From Peribolospora baueri (lineage: Eukaryota > Basidiomycota > Peribolosporomycetes > Peribolosporales > Peribolosporaceae), in NCBI GenBank assembly GCA_029717555.1, contig JAMDHS010000010.1, forward strand, positions 62,001-126,000: 64,000 bases of DNA, read 5' to 3'. The notes under the pieces were generated by a model. The model was not told where the DNA came from. It saw nothing but the letters and a program-made list of their open reading frames with translations, and made no database searches. Positions 1 to 15,136 of this stretch are shown here, piece after piece. Position 1 is the first letter of the stretch. Every line of letters starts with the position of its first letter. The translations under genes were made by a program, and so were the position numbers.

Positions 1-250
1 CGCTCCTGTGCCTGTGCCCGTGCCCGTCCCTGCTCGGCCGTCCGGGGGCTACGGCGGATACGCGCCTGGACCGGCGTCTGCGGCGGACGCGGGGAGGTAT
101 GGTCGAGGACCGCGTCCACCGTCGCCGCCGCCGCACCACCCGCACTTCGAGGACGTCTACGCTGGCCGGCCTCCGCCTCCGCCGGAGTACGCGGGCAGAC
201 GGGCGGCCGGGGGAGGGTATTATGGGCCGAGGAGGGATGGGTACGGCTAA
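1..250 (+). CDS. 3' end of a Pro/Gly/Tyr-rich protein (partial)
   Basis: The frame is open from base 2 to the TAA at 248-250 and its 5' part lies outside the window. The visible 82 residues start with an alternating Pro-Val run encoded by a CCTGTG-like hexamer repeat. They go on through Gly/Tyr/Pro-rich sequence with short Pro runs and end in a Gly-Tyr-Arg tail (GGGYYGPRRDGYG). No folded domain can be seen. Tails like this occur on RNA-binding and actin- or membrane-associated proteins, but composition alone does not decide between them. The frame, the low-complexity coding bias and the stop followed by T/G-rich sequence suggest this is a true C-terminus. Function unknown. Confidence 0.6.
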   Translation, partial: APVPVPVPVPARPSGGYGGYAPGPASAADAGRYGRGPRPPSPPPHHPHFEDVYAGRPPPPPEYAGRRAAGGGYYGPRRDGYG

Positions 251-1701
251 CGGCTAAATTGGGTTTGTTTGTCTGTGCCTGTGTCTGTGTCTGTGCATGG
301 TGTGATCGGTCGAGGATTATTGCATGAGATTCTGCCAGTCCGAACCGAATCTTCTGTGTGTGTGTGTGTGTCTGTCTACTCGGCGTCCGAGTGGAGGTGG
401 AGGTGTAAGTGGAGCGGAAAGAGGAGGGCTAGCTACTGTAGTTAGGGCGAGCGAGTTAGGCCGTTGTGAGGACGGTGACGGCGGTGCTTGCGTAGTGCGC
501 GTGGGGCGTAACGGGGCGTGTTGATAGGGGGTGGATTAGAAATGCGAAGCGAAATCGGTGCGACTGGCTAGTTCCTTCTTTCCGCTCACACCGCACCGCA
601 CCGTGTCTCTCCTCTTATTATTATTGGCCTGTTATCGGCCACGGCGCCCAGGTTAGCTAGCTAGCTAGCGCCCGCTGATAGGAGCCGCTGCGGATGAGAC
701 GGACAAGGATGACGGATAGGTGGGGCTGAGGGAGGTGTGCGTTTGCTTATCGCCGCGCTCGTCCGCGCTGGCTCGCTGGCCTCCGGGTTCCCCGGCTGGC
801 TGGGCTGGCCCTCCGTGCGCTGCGTGCGTGCGTGCGTGCGGCCCGCTGGCCTGGCCTGGCCTTCGCTGGGCCTTCGCTGGGCCTCGCCTCGCCTCGCCTC
901 GCTCGCTCGCTCGCTCGCGACTGCGGCCTGCGCCCACCCGGCCGCCGCCATCCGCCCGCCCGCCTGCGCGCCCGTTCCGTGTGTCCGTGGTCGTGTTCGT
1001 AGTGGTGGGCCTGGCGCGGGCGGACGGACGGACCGGCTGAGGCTGAGGGTGAGGCTGAGCGTCGTCGCCGGTGTCGAATTGAATTGGCTGGCTTTGGCTG
1101 GCTGGCTGGTCTCCTCCGCCTTAAGTCGACCAACCGAGCGAGCGTCGATTGACTGACTCTCCGTCTGTCCATTCACTCGGTCGCCTCGGCTGCTGTCTGT
1201 CTGCGCGTGCTCGTTCCTTCCTTCCTCCTTCCGTCCGTGCTCGACCTCATCAGACGGACATCGGCGAGACGATACGGCGAAGACGAAGACGAAGACGAAG
1301 ACGAAGACGGAGCCGACCATCGACTACCATCGACCGACGACCATACCATACCATCTCTTCCCTCACACCCCGACTCGACCCGACGTCTCCTCGTCGCCTC
1401 GACTTGGCACAAGGCCACCTTGTCTTGCCTCGTCTCGCTCGCCTCCCCACCCGGCCTCCTCCCTTCTTCCACCACCACCGCCGCCTTCCACCGTCCCCTT
1501 TCTCTCCCGCCGCCCGCGACAAACGGATGGATGACGACTGCCTAGTCTGACCAGCCAGACCACACCACTCCACTCCACTCCACTCCACTCCATACACCAC
1601 CAACACCACACCGAGGCAGATCGAGCCAGCGCCGGCGCCAGCGCAAGCCCGAGTCCGACTGCCCGACTTCCGGCTCCCGAGTTCGAGTTCGAGTTCGAAG
1701 T
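251..1701. other. Intergenic: 3' UTR of the partial gene, promoter and 5' leader of the kinase
   Basis: No convincing gene. The stretch holds simple-sequence DNA: TG repeats near 355-372, GGCTGGCT and CGCTCGCT runs at about 770-930, a GAAGAC array at 1278-1309 and an ACTCC array at 1565-1592. Sequence from about 1150 to 1700 is C/T-rich, as is usual for fungal core promoters and 5' leaders. The open frames here change composition with the simple repeats and look like chance. Confidence 0.6.
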
Positions 1702-4650
<2,949 letters not shown>

Positions 4651-5721
4651 CCCTCGGTCGTCGTCGTCCATACTTCTTCCTTTGGGGCGCGCCCCTCTCA
4701 CGACTCTTTTCTCCTTCTGCCGCCTTCGTCCCACCGCCATGTTTTCCCGAAAGGACGCTCCACACCCCTTGTCGACGCGCGCGCCCATTCTATTCATCTT
4801 CTTAGCTCCTTCCACCTTCCCGTTGGGCTTTTTCAGGACCTTCTTTCTTCGTTTTTCCTCCTTTTTTTTCATTCTTCGACCCTCATACTGTAACCCCATC
4901 CGTCCGTCCGTACCCGTTCGACACGACCCGATCCTCGTTCCCAAGGAAAAAACCGTTCGTTATCCCTTCTACTACGCCCATGTCCCTTCCTCTTGGCCTG
5001 GATCCACAAATTCTCTTTTTTTTTGTCCGTCTCGTTCCCATTCCGTTCCCTCTCATACCTTCCTTCCCACCTAAGTTGTCTACCTCGGGACCTCGTGTCC
5101 GTCATTCTAAAATTAAATGCACTCCTTCACCTTGTGTCCGTCCGTACGTCCTTGCTCGATCCGATGGCTCGGCTGCGTCCTTGCTTGTGCCTTGCCTTGG
5201 CTTCGGGCCCGCGGCTTCCCTTTGGCTGATTTGGCTGATATTTGGGGGCTGCGGCGATCGTTCTATCGGTCCGTCCGTCCGTCCGTCGGTTCGTCGGTTC
5301 GTCGGCGTGAGCGCACGCAAATGAATATGTTATTCTTAGAGTCAGTCGTTGTCGTTGTCGTTGTCGTTCCCCCGGATCCATCTATCCATCTATCCCATCG
5401 AGAAACTTGGAGGCTTTTTTTTTTCGTTCGCTTGGTTTATTCGTTCGTTTGCGCTCTTCCGTCACTTCTCCCCTCCCTCACTTTGCTCATTCATTTACGC
5501 TCTTCCCTCACTTCACTCATTCTTTCACGCTCCTCCCTCACTTTTCTCATTCATTCTCACTGTGACGCGGCCGGTCATCAGTGATGGGATCGCAGGTAGG
5601 GTAAGGTAGGTACGCAGGATACCAACAACCCACTTCTCACCACCGGTTTCGTCGCACCAACTAGCCACCCTGCCAACCAGCCTGCTTGCCGTCCGTCCGT
5701 CCGTAGCCGACATCGATATCG
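4651..5721. other. Intergenic between kinase and Tvp38-like gene
   Basis: Tandem genes on the same strand: 3' UTR of the kinase followed by the promoter and leader of the next gene. It is C/T-rich on the plus strand, with CCGTCCGT arrays near 5270-5300 and 5690-5705 and T runs near 5415. No gene or RNA seen. Confidence 0.6.
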
Positions 5722-7960
5722 ATGGCCAGCCCTTCGCACGACCACTCGGCGGCCGCGAAGAGGGACGCTGGGCCTGGTGATGGATATGGACGGCCGAGGC
5801 CGGTCGTAGCTCCCATCGACACGTCTCGCCCCAGCGACGCCAAACGGGGCGCCGACGTCGCGGGAGACAGGAGGGCCGTCTCGAGCGACAGCTCGCCCCA
5901 CCTCACTTTGAGCAATCTCACCCCTACCTCCTCGGCGCGCTTCTCGCATCATCAGCTCGCCTTGCGCGCTGCGTCTCGTGGGAATGCACATGAGTATGGT
6001 TTTCTGGATGAGGAGGGGGAGGGGGAGGACGGCGATGGCGATGACGATGACGATGGCCACCACCATGGCGGTGACCATGGCGTCGACGAGGAGGAGGAGG
6101 AAGATGAGAGGCTGTTGGCCGAGACGGGCACCCGCTCGCGAGGCGCCCTCGGTTTGAGCCTGGGTTCGCGTTCGCATTCCCGTCCTCGTTCCCGTTCCCG
6201 TTCCCGTCGTCGTCCAACATCGCCGCCCTCTTCACGAAGACCGCGAGGTGCCGGCGGGACGACGTTCTGCTCTTCCCTCTGGGTCTCCCTCCTCGCGCCG
6301 CGCGCGACCATCGTCCACTCGCTCCGCCACGCCGACGACGCCTTCCGCGATCCGACGACCGGCCGGAGGGTGTACAAGCCCCGGTGGCTCGACGCTTGGA
6401 TCCCCATCCTCATTTGGGCCGGCGTCAGCTTGACGAGCACCGCCGTCATCGTCCTCTTTCACGATCAGGTCTTCCGAGGCGAGTCCTCCCCCTCCGTCGT
6501 CGTTCGTCGACTCGCCTTCGGGGCGCCTACATGGATGTGTGGTCGACTGAACCCGCTTCTTCCTCACCGCACAGGACTCGACCGTCTCTCAGCCGAGCTA
6601 CGCTCGTACGGTTTCGGCGGACGGGGCATCATGTGGTCCCTCATCTTCATCACCACCTTCCCGCCCTTGCCCCTCTACTCCACCTTGATCGTCCTCTCCG
6701 GCTTCTCCTTCGGCTGGCTCCAAGGCTTCCTCGTTTCATACACTGCTGCCCTCACCGTGAGCTCGCTCGCCCGCCCGTGTCTCAGACCGCCTCGGCCGCG
6801 TAATCGAACCCGCCTTTTTCTTGCCTTTTCAGGGCGCCATCGTCGTCTTTCTCTTGTCCCGCTTCATCTTCAGGGAGAAGATGAATTCGCTCTTGGCCGC
6901 TTCCGACGGTCTCCGCAAAGTCGTGAGGGCGATCGAGAAGAAGCCGAGCCTTCTCTTTCTCATCCGCCTAGCACCATAGTGGGTTCCGTTCGTTCGTTCG
7001 CTCAGGCACCGCCCGCTCTTCATGATCGCCAAGTCATCCATCCTCCGAGCCGTCGTCTGATCCTCCTCACTTTCCTCCTCGCTCGCCCGAAAGCCCTTAC
7101 AACTTGATGAACACCCTTCTGGCCAGCTCTCGCACTTTGTCTCTCAAGGTCAGGGCCCCAGCTAGCCGACACCCGTTCGTTCGTTCTCCTTGCTCACATA
7201 CATCCGACGTTTCCTCTCGCAGGTATATACCCTTTGCACCGCTCTCGCCCTCCCCAAGTTGCTCGTCCATTGCGGTTTAGGAGCGACGATCAAGGTTCGT
7301 CGACGTGGTCTTAGTGACTAAACTCGATCCGCGAGCCTTCCTCCGACGCGTACGAATCGTCTGTCCATCTTCTTCCTTTGGTCGCGCCTCCAGAACTTTG
7401 CCGCCTATCACGCCAACAAGGAACCCGCCGGCTCGTCCAATACGACGACGACGCCAGTCGATGGTCAACCGGTCGCCGCGTCGTCGACGCGGAATCACAC
7501 GATGCAGGTCGTCAAAGAGGTGGCCACCATCATCGGCGTCGCGCTCTGCGTGGCCATCTTCCTCTACCTGCTCTACGTCGCCCGCAGGGCGGTGGACGAA
7601 TTGGACGACGAGCAGCTGCACCCGCAGTCGCAGCCGTATTCGCCGGACGCGATGCACCACCACCCTCGGACAGAGGAAGGGCGGGCTGGGTATGCGCGCT
7701 TGGGCGAGCGAGCGGACGACGACGGCGAGACGATCGCGGTCAAGCGTGGTGGCGATGGCGGCCGTGGTAGCGTCACCTCGGATCGAGCCGGTAGGAACGG
7801 GGACGGCGGCAGTATGGGACATCGGAGGAGCGGCTCGACGGGCTGGGCTGGCGGCAGAGTCACGTCGTCATCGTCGTCGTCGTCGTCGTCGTCGCCGCCC
7901 CCTTCCTCTTACCCTCCTTTCGCGCCTGACGATGGCGAGGAGATTAAAAAGGAGGGGTGA
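5722..7960 (+). CDS. tvp38: Tvp38/TMEM64-type VTT-domain membrane protein
   Basis: Exons 5722-6478, 6575-6756, 6833-6978, 7094-7148, 7223-7294, 7394-7960; 592 residues. A long disordered N-terminus with an acidic block and an SR-like run precedes the membrane part. A first transmembrane helix lies at about 224-246. The VTT (SNARE-associated Golgi protein) core follows, with TTFPPLPLYSTLIVLSG and, later, RLAPYPYNLMN. Another helix lies near 445-465, then a charged tail with a Ser run. Family members such as yeast Tvp38 sit in Golgi or late-secretory membranes; VTT proteins including TMEM41B and VMP1 act as lipid scramblases. Intron 1 (6479-6574) has a GC donor (G|GCGAGT) and ends TCACCGCACAG; it is 96 nt and stop-free, so retention would add 32 residues. 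The ATG at 5722 is the first in frame. Confidence 0.88.
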
Positions 7961-8696
7961 TCAGTGTCTTCCTGTTTGGGGAATGTAATTCGTATCCTTT
8001 GCACGAGAACATCAGCCAGCGCGGTGACGAGCGGGTGCTCGATCGCCGGTATGTGGGTATGTATGTATGTATGTATGTCGGGTCTGCCTGGAACATTTGG
8101 GACTCTTATTACGATCGATCGCGTCGCCCACCGATCGAGCGCTCGGACCAGGGAAGGAACGGAGGAGGAGGGCGCACGTGGCGGCGAGAAGGCGAGCTGC
8201 GGCGGGTATTGCGTGATTCGGAGTTAGGATTGCTTCATTGCCGCCGGTCAAGTCGGTTTCGTCCTTTCCTCGTCCGACTCATCCGATCACTTTCCTTTCC
8301 TTCTATGCCCATCGACGATGAGTTCACAAGTCGCAAGCGCCTCTCCCGTCTCTCTCGTCGTCCATGTGGGGAGGGAAGGCGGATGGCGTGGAAAGGGGCT
8401 GATAGCGCGCTAGTTAGAAAGCTGCCAGAGTGTGTGATGCAGGCGACCGATGACGGGAAAGCACGTAACCCACGTCCCGTTGACCCGACGAACCTGACGG
8501 AAGGAAAAAGAAAAGAAGATCGAGTGGCCCAACGTCTTCGTCGGCGTCCGACGACCGACGTATATAAGACTCGGCTTAGACACGCCCGGCCCACGGTCGC
8601 ACTCTCGCCCTCCCTTTTCCTTCGTCCACCGCTCTCGTCTCCCTCCCTCCCTCGTTGTCGTCGTCGTCTCCTCGAGCACCACCACCCTTCTCCAAA
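7961..8696. other. Intergenic; peroxiredoxin promoter
   Basis: 3' UTR of the Tvp38-like gene with a TATG tetranucleotide run at 8058-8078, then the promoter of the peroxiredoxin gene with a TATA box at 8561 and a C/T-rich leader (8600-8690). No other gene seen. Confidence 0.6.
8561..8568 (+). promoter_or_regulatory. TATA box of the peroxiredoxin gene
   Basis: TATATAAG lies 136 bases upstream of the ATG at 8697, followed by a C/T-rich initiator and leader. Clear TATA boxes are scarce in this window, which fits a strongly expressed or stress-inducible gene. Based on sequence and spacing only. Confidence 0.6.
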
Positions 8697-10050
8697 ATGC
8701 CGTCTCTCCGCCTCGGTAACATCGCCCCCAACGTGAGTCGCTCTCGGCAGACCGCCTCTCCTACCTAGTTTCTCCGTCCGTTCAAGCGTGCGATGGCGGC
8801 CCTCTCTGACTCGTCTTCGTCTCATCCGCATCGCATCGTGTCGTGTCGTCTCGCATCCTACCTTCTCTGCCGCTCTCAGTTCACCGCTGAGACCACTCAC
8901 GGTAAGATCGACTTCCACGAGTGGCTCGGTAACTCGTGGGGCGTCCTCTTCAGCCACCCCGCCGACTTCACCCCCGTCTGCACCACCGAGCTCGGCGAGG
9001 TCGCGCGCCGCAAGGCCGACTTTGAGAAGAGGAACGTCAAGGTCATCGGTGAGTGCCTTTTTTTTTTGTATCGCCTTGCGAGTTCGATTTCGTCTTCCGA
9101 TCCGACCGCACCGCCGGACATGGCGTTCCATTGGTCGCGGTGTCAGAACGTACGACCTGAGAAGGAGGACCATCTGAACCTTAACGTTCGCCTGCCATTT
9201 TTCCTCCGTCTCCTGCGCGCTCCAGGCCTCTCTGCCAATGACCTCGCCTCCCACGAGAAGTGGGCTCAGGACATCTCGGAGGTCTCGGGCAACACGGTCA
9301 ACTTCCCCATCATCGCCGACGACGACCGCAAGGTCTCCACTCTTTACGACATGCTCGACGCTTTGGGTGAGTTTTTTGGTCTGGATGGAGCGACGAGCTT
9401 GAAAGAAAAAAATTGGGTGGCCTCGGAAGAGGTTCTGACGGTCCAAGTTTGCTTCCTCGCATGCGTTCGCAGATCCCACCAACGTCGACGCCAAGGGCAT
9501 TCCCTTCACCGTCCGCACTGTCTTCGTCGTGGACCCTAAGAAGGTCATCCGCCTCACCCTCTCCTACCCTGCCTCCACCGGCCGCCAGTTCGACGAGATC
9601 ATCCGAGTGATCGACTCGCTCCAGGTTGGCGACAAGTACAAGGTGTAAGTGTTCGCCTCGCTCCCGGCTGTTCCATTCCATTTTTTTTCCCGTGAGCGAC
9701 CGCATGAGCGCATTCGACTACAGGCTAACTTCATCGCACCGACCGTCCCATCGCTCTCCTTTCCTTGTTCTCCTATGCAGTACCACCCCCGTCAACTGGA
9801 AGCCCGGCCAGGACGTCATCGTTCACCCGTACGTTCACGTTTTTTTGTCTCCTTCAGTATTCCGATGAGACCCGACCCGCGACGCCTCTCCGTGGCATGC
9901 ACGCTGACGCTCATCTCCTGTTTTCCTTGAAACACCTTGACGTTGTGTTGTAGTACCGTCCAGGGCGACGAGCTCAAGTCCCTCTTCCCCAACGCCCGCA
10001 TCGTCAAGCCGTACCTTCGCTTCACCAGCGACCCCACTGCCCAGGCTTAA
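8697..10050 (+). CDS. 1-Cys peroxiredoxin (Prx6 type)
   Basis: Exons 8697-8732, 8880-9048, 9226-9366, 9473-9644, 9781-9828, 9954-10050; 220 residues, the usual length for Prx6-type enzymes. The peroxidatic Cys46 sits in the signature HPADFTPVCTTELG. It is the only cysteine in the protein, so there is no resolving Cys. The C-terminal extension with TPVNWKPGQDVIV and the YLRFT end is also typical. The enzyme reduces hydroperoxides with an external thiol such as glutathione or thioredoxin. There is no clear targeting peptide (MPSLRLGNIAPN is already the fold's first strand), so a cytosolic location is inferred. Five introns interrupt a very short gene and the first exon codes for just 12 residues. 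A TATA box lies upstream. Assignment is firm. Confidence 0.96.
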
Positions 10051-11296
10051 TCGCTGTGCCTCAGCATGTGCATTCGCATCGACTCGCTCGTCGTTCGGTC
10101 ACGGCTCCTGGGGAAGGATTGGGTTTGAGAAGCGCGAAGGGTGGTGGTGGAGTTGACGCCTTCAGACCTCTGTCGGTCCCGTCCGTCCGTGGGAATGTAT
10201 TCTTAAATCTCACCTCGGTTTTTCTTTCTCTCTGACGAAATTCATCCACTGACGAATCCACCTAGGGCCATTCACACGTTCGTGGGTGCATATGCATGTT
10301 TACGTCCCCTTCCTTCGTGATCGGTCGTGGAAAACTGGCATGGCATGGCATGGCTTTGGCCTGGCATGGCTGCCACCGCGTGAGTGGGCTTTACGAAGGA
10401 TCGTCGATCCCCTGAGCACCAAATCTGCCAGACCCCTCCATCCATACCGCCCCATTTGAAAGCTTCTGCAAGCCCGAGTTGGTGGCAAATGTGCCTTCTC
10501 CCCCCGCTGCTGACACATAAACGGTCTCGGATGCCTCTCCCGCCGCGAGGATGTCTATCTATGTCTGGCCCAATGTCGCTCAACCTCACCGTCTGTTGGC
10601 TTGTAGTCAGACCGCTCCCGGTTACATAATCAGGTCCGACTCCAAATCAGGGGACTGTTCGTTAGACGCCCTGGTGGTGAAAAAAGGAAGGAAAAAAAAA
10701 TCCGACGAAGCGAGGGCCGTTCGGTAAATCGTTTCCTCTACAGCGCCAGGGTAAATCGCGTATTCCGCCCGAATCTCCTTCCATGAATACCGTGACGGGA
10801 CGTCAATCCTGAATCGAAAGTCGACAGCTTAGATGGCCGAGCGACCCGATGGTACACGTTCCGCTTCGACAATGCCGTCCGTTCTGGTTGTTCAAGTGTT
10901 CATCCATATGCCTGACTGCTCAGCGGACGGGCAGACCGCGAGTGGGAGAGATATGCAGAGAGAATGAAAAGCATCGGGCACGTCTATAGTGGAGGTGACC
11001 TGCCAGGATATGGCCATCAGGACTTGGAACCACTGTATGTTATGCTGCTCAGGGAAGCTTTGGTTCACACGCATCGATTCTATGTAGGGTCGACAAGACC
11101 GCACGGACAGACCCGGGTCGCAAGGACAGGCCTCGTTTAGGGATACAGTACAGATATAAGAGGGAGAGGATGTCACAGGGAATGGGTATAAACAAGGCTC
11201 CGACATGGGTGGGGCACGCGACAAGAAGAGAAGACGCCCTAGGGACGTTCCGTTCCGATTTGGCGGGGGGGAAGAAAAAAATGGAAACGGCGAAGA
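10051..11296. other. Intergenic between convergent genes
   Basis: Lies between the 3' ends of the peroxiredoxin (+) and Atg1 (-) genes. Contains a GGCAT run at 10337-10372 and lower-GC sequence at 10620-11000. Open frames are short and carry no domain I can recognise. I see nothing else. Confidence 0.55.
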
Positions 11297-14200
11297 TCAA
11301 CCTCTGGCGGATGCGAATGTCGTCGATTCTCTGCGGCGGACTGGGGAAGAGAAAATAGGACGGTTTAGTTTGGTGGATGTAAAGGAGAGAACGCTCGCAG
11401 AAACCTCCGTCCGAAGCTGGTTCAGTTGCTCACGAGATCGTAGACGCTGATCGCGACACAGGCGCAAGTGCAAGGGAGAAATGACGGCAGTGAGGAAGCT
11501 GCATCTTGCACAAAAAACTGCGGCAAAGCACGACTCGCTCACCGATTCAATCGAAAACACGACTGTAGTTTTGGCATGACCGTTCGGATCGGATCGGGAA
11601 AACCGGGAGCGTTAGCGTTTATCAGAGAAGCGGAACGACAAATGTAAGACGAGGAGAGAAGCCGTCTGTTGCGACTCACATTTCTCGATGGTCACCCTAT
11701 CGTCGTCTTCCAGCTCTGAAGGGTTTGCGTCTCCGCCGTTGTCAAGGATGGCCCTGAGCAGGGACAACGCAGTCTCGTACGCCGCCCTTGAGCCCTCAGG
11801 GTCTTCGCCTACTAATTCGTTGACCGCCGCTCCGCGAGACTGAGCCGGAGCATGCCGAGCGATCACGGTCATCTGCGTAAGCATAGCGGAGAGACAAGAC
11901 CTGAGCGGAAAGCGCATGTCTACTCACGATCTCCAAAGCCTTCGACACGAACGGAAGATAGGAGCGAAGCTTTCGGTGAGTTCCAGATCTCTCCCCACAT
12001 GCGGCTGTGCACACCAAGTGAGCATAACTGCCAAACACGGCCACCTACCTTGTGATAGATCAGCGCGTCCACTTGTTGAGCAGAGTCCGGAATCACGTCT
12101 CCGCATCGAGAGCGAGCGGTCTGAGCCTTTTCGAAGTACTCTGCGAACCCGCTGCGAACCGATCGCATCGCTGTGGGGAAGGGCGAACATGGGAGGATGT
12201 GTGGCGGATCGTTACAGGAAGTCAGACGGTCAAACGAGGCCATGAGTCTGCATCAGAGCATCCAGGACGAGTGACTAAGTAATCCGTCCCAGAAACTCAC
12301 CATTGCTCAAACGCGCACCAGCCGCCTTCTCAGACAAGACGTTCAAAATTTCCGTAATACGATCCAGTCCCTTCTGTAAGATCGACAATGCCTTCACGTA
12401 GAGTACTAACGCTTCGGCCGTCGCAACATCATCGCTGCGAATCCCAGTGGGCGGGGCTGATGGGGACTCTGGGGAGACGGAGAACACTCGGCGGTAAGGC
12501 GACCCTGATCCTGCTCTGGCGTAGGCCGTTTGCTGACCGGCAGAAAGTGGCATTGCTGCCGGAGAGGGATAAGGATTTCCAGCAGGCATTCTTGAGTGCG
12601 CAAACTCGGCAATGGCGTACGCCTTGCGTGCGATGTCTTCAAGTGCCGCCGCAAGCTCATCCTATCGTAAATCGGCGCACGGGAGCGGCATTCAGGCTCT
12701 ATTTCGTCCATTCACATGAATCAGATATTGAAATAGCGAAAAACACGCACCTCTGCTATGTCGCGCTTGCTTGGAGTCATCGGTGCCGCACTATGATGTC
12801 TCGTCTGAGCTCGCACAAAAGCGGCGGCTGCGCCTAGTGACATACCGCTCAAGAAGGAAGTTCGTTTGGATGAGGAAGGTTTTTCTGGATGATAAGCGCA
12901 AAAGGGGATATCTTCATTTAAAATGGATTTCCTGACCAGCACGATTCTCAGCGAGCCATTTCCTGACGGGCTTTAACCTCACCGTCAACTAAAGCATTGG
13001 CGTCGATATTGCGTTTCTCAACCACCACGTACTCCTTGCCCAGGACCGAGTCCTCCCCCGACACGCTGTTGCTTCCAGGAACGTTGTTGTTGCCAAGACC
13101 AATACCGGAACCAGGAGGGTTGCCAGATTGAGCAGCCAGTCGGGCCAGGTTTGACATAGCGGGAGGGGCTGTGCGAGGGGTCGCACCGCTGGAAACGTCA
13201 ACAAGTAGAGCGGCAAGATGAGCATAGTCTGCCCGACGGCAGTTGAAACTAGCACATGCCTAAATGAGGACTTTAATCCTCACTCAGTGGAAACCGCCGA
13301 GTCTGATCTTCCGGAAATGGGAGACTCAGTCTTACGGCTGGAAGGTGCCTGCTGCCTCAGCTGTACAGTCGCAGCTGAAGTACGAGCTGCTCCGCCAACT
13401 ACATATTTTGGCACGAAGCTGGCTTGTCGGCTCGTCAGAGCTACCCGGGGGCCGTTCGTGCGTTCTTCCGCGCTGCCTCTCTCCGCAGCCGTCGTAACAT
13501 ACTTCTGCTGCTGTTCCTGGTTGCGTGGTGCCTGACGCCTCTCTGCTCCTGTCGAGACGTAATCCCGAGGGACCTGCGTCGCTGATGCTGATCGTGGTTG
13601 TTCAGGGTCCGCGCCGTTAGACGACGGCGTCGCCTCCTCGCCCTCCAGGTGCTCACTAGATTCAGGGCGGGGACTGGGAGAGAGGGGAATGGAGGCAGGT
13701 ACCGATGGCTCTGACCTAGAAATCTGTCTCTGAGCGTGATTAGATGCCAGGACAGGACTGGCGAAGAAGTCGTCGAAGCTCATTCGCTCCACCGGATTGC
13801 GCTTGAGAAGCTGTCGGACAAGGTCCTTCAGGTCGTTCGCCACTCTATACGGTTCCTTCCCATCGCCCGGATCGGGTCTATGCGTGCGCTCGTCCGGGAA
13901 CTTGATCCGATCCTCCCCCTTCTCGATCCTCCGCAGCAGCTCCACATGGTTCTGTGCGCGGAAGGGCGGCTTTCCGACGCACATCTCGTAGAGTACTGCG
14001 CCCACAGACCAGAGGTCAGCCTTTGCGTCATACTTTTCATAGCGAAGGATCTCGGGAGCCATGTAGAGCCTGAATAAGAAGGACGGAAATGCGTTTAAGC
14101 TCTGGGTCTACGTCAGACGGAGAACACCATAGGAAAACTCACGGCGAGCCGCATAATGTTTCCGCAAGGCTCGCCGCTGGAAGCGAGCGCGCAAAACCAA

Positions 14201-15136
14201 AGTCGGCAACCTTGAGAAGAGGGATACCTTGTGGATGACCACGTTGCAGCGCGGATGCGTCTGGCGGTTGGAGCAACAGGTTCTACAGGCATCAAGGAAT
14301 GTCAATGCTCGTCCCGCCTCTTGCCCCGAACCGTGGAAACTCGCGATACTCACCTGTGGCTTGATATCGCGATGTATCAAGTTCTGTGAACGCAAGAACT
14401 TGAGTGCTTCCGCCAATTGGCTTAGAAAACACTTAACCACAGCCTCGTTAAGACCACCCTCTTTGGGATGAGGATAGAGTGTCTCGTGAGCTTTGTCGAC
14501 CAAGTCCAACGCAGGTACGCGGCCTCGCCTCTTGATGTATCCGGAGAGGTCACCCGCTGAGCAGTAGGCCCTGTTGAGGGAGATAGCATGTCAGGGAGCC
14601 ATCAAGATTATTCGGCCTGCCGCCCTCGAGTGTCCAAAGCACCACTCACATCACGAGGTAGATGTGGCTGGACGTTTTCTGAGCAGATATGAGTGCCAAA
14701 AACATCAGAAAACCGTAAATATCCGCGCAGGAACAACACGTTCGCCCTGCTCTACTCACGCAACAGTCCTTGAGCTCGACGATGTTCGGGTGACTGATGG
14801 CCTTCAGGATGGCGACCTCGGCTTCCAAGTTGGCGAGCAGCTTAGCGGTGAGCTTGGAACGAATAACGGATTTGATCGCAAGCGGTTCTCGCGGTCCCTA
14901 CATGTGTAGATGATGGCCGGGCGAGAGAGCACGGTCAAGCAGTGAGAGAAGGTGATGGCGAATCGCACGCACTAGGCGATGCTCACAATTCGATATCCTT
15001 TGTACACCGTGGCGAAACTGCCCCGCCCGATCTCCCTGCCCATGATGTACGGAAACTCTCCAATGCGCACCTCCCCGTTGCCCTCCTCACCGCGCGATGA
15101 GGAGGCTGCGCCGTCGTTTGGAGCGTCTGCCGGCAT
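11297..15136 (-). CDS. atg1: Atg1/ULK autophagy-initiating serine/threonine kinase
   Basis: Fourteen exons on the minus strand: 15136-14987, 14897-14760, 14678-14650, 14570-14354, 14282-14143, 14069-13284, 13188-12983, 12884-12751, 12661-12301, 12170-12049, 11969-11928, 11872-11680, 11562-11543, 11446-11297; about 895 residues. The kinase domain is N-terminal: GRGSFATVY 37-45, Lys59 in AIK, Asp174 in HRDIKPQN, DFG from 205, then LYMAPE. A disordered middle follows. Next is the Atg1-specific block [18 protein letters not shown], then the tandem MIT-like C-terminal region that binds Atg13 ([32 protein letters not shown]). It starts autophagy as part of the Atg1-Atg13-Atg17 complex. Two exons are 29 and 20 nt. 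The last exon is uncertain: a pyrimidine-rich stretch with ACTAAAC could be a further intron, which would alter the final about 35 residues. Confidence 0.92.

Noticed and set aside
661-1320. Overlapping long open frames on both strands upstream of the kinase
   Set aside because: They follow CGCTCGCT, GGCTGG and GAAGAC simple repeats, overlap one another in several frames and contain no domain-like sequence.
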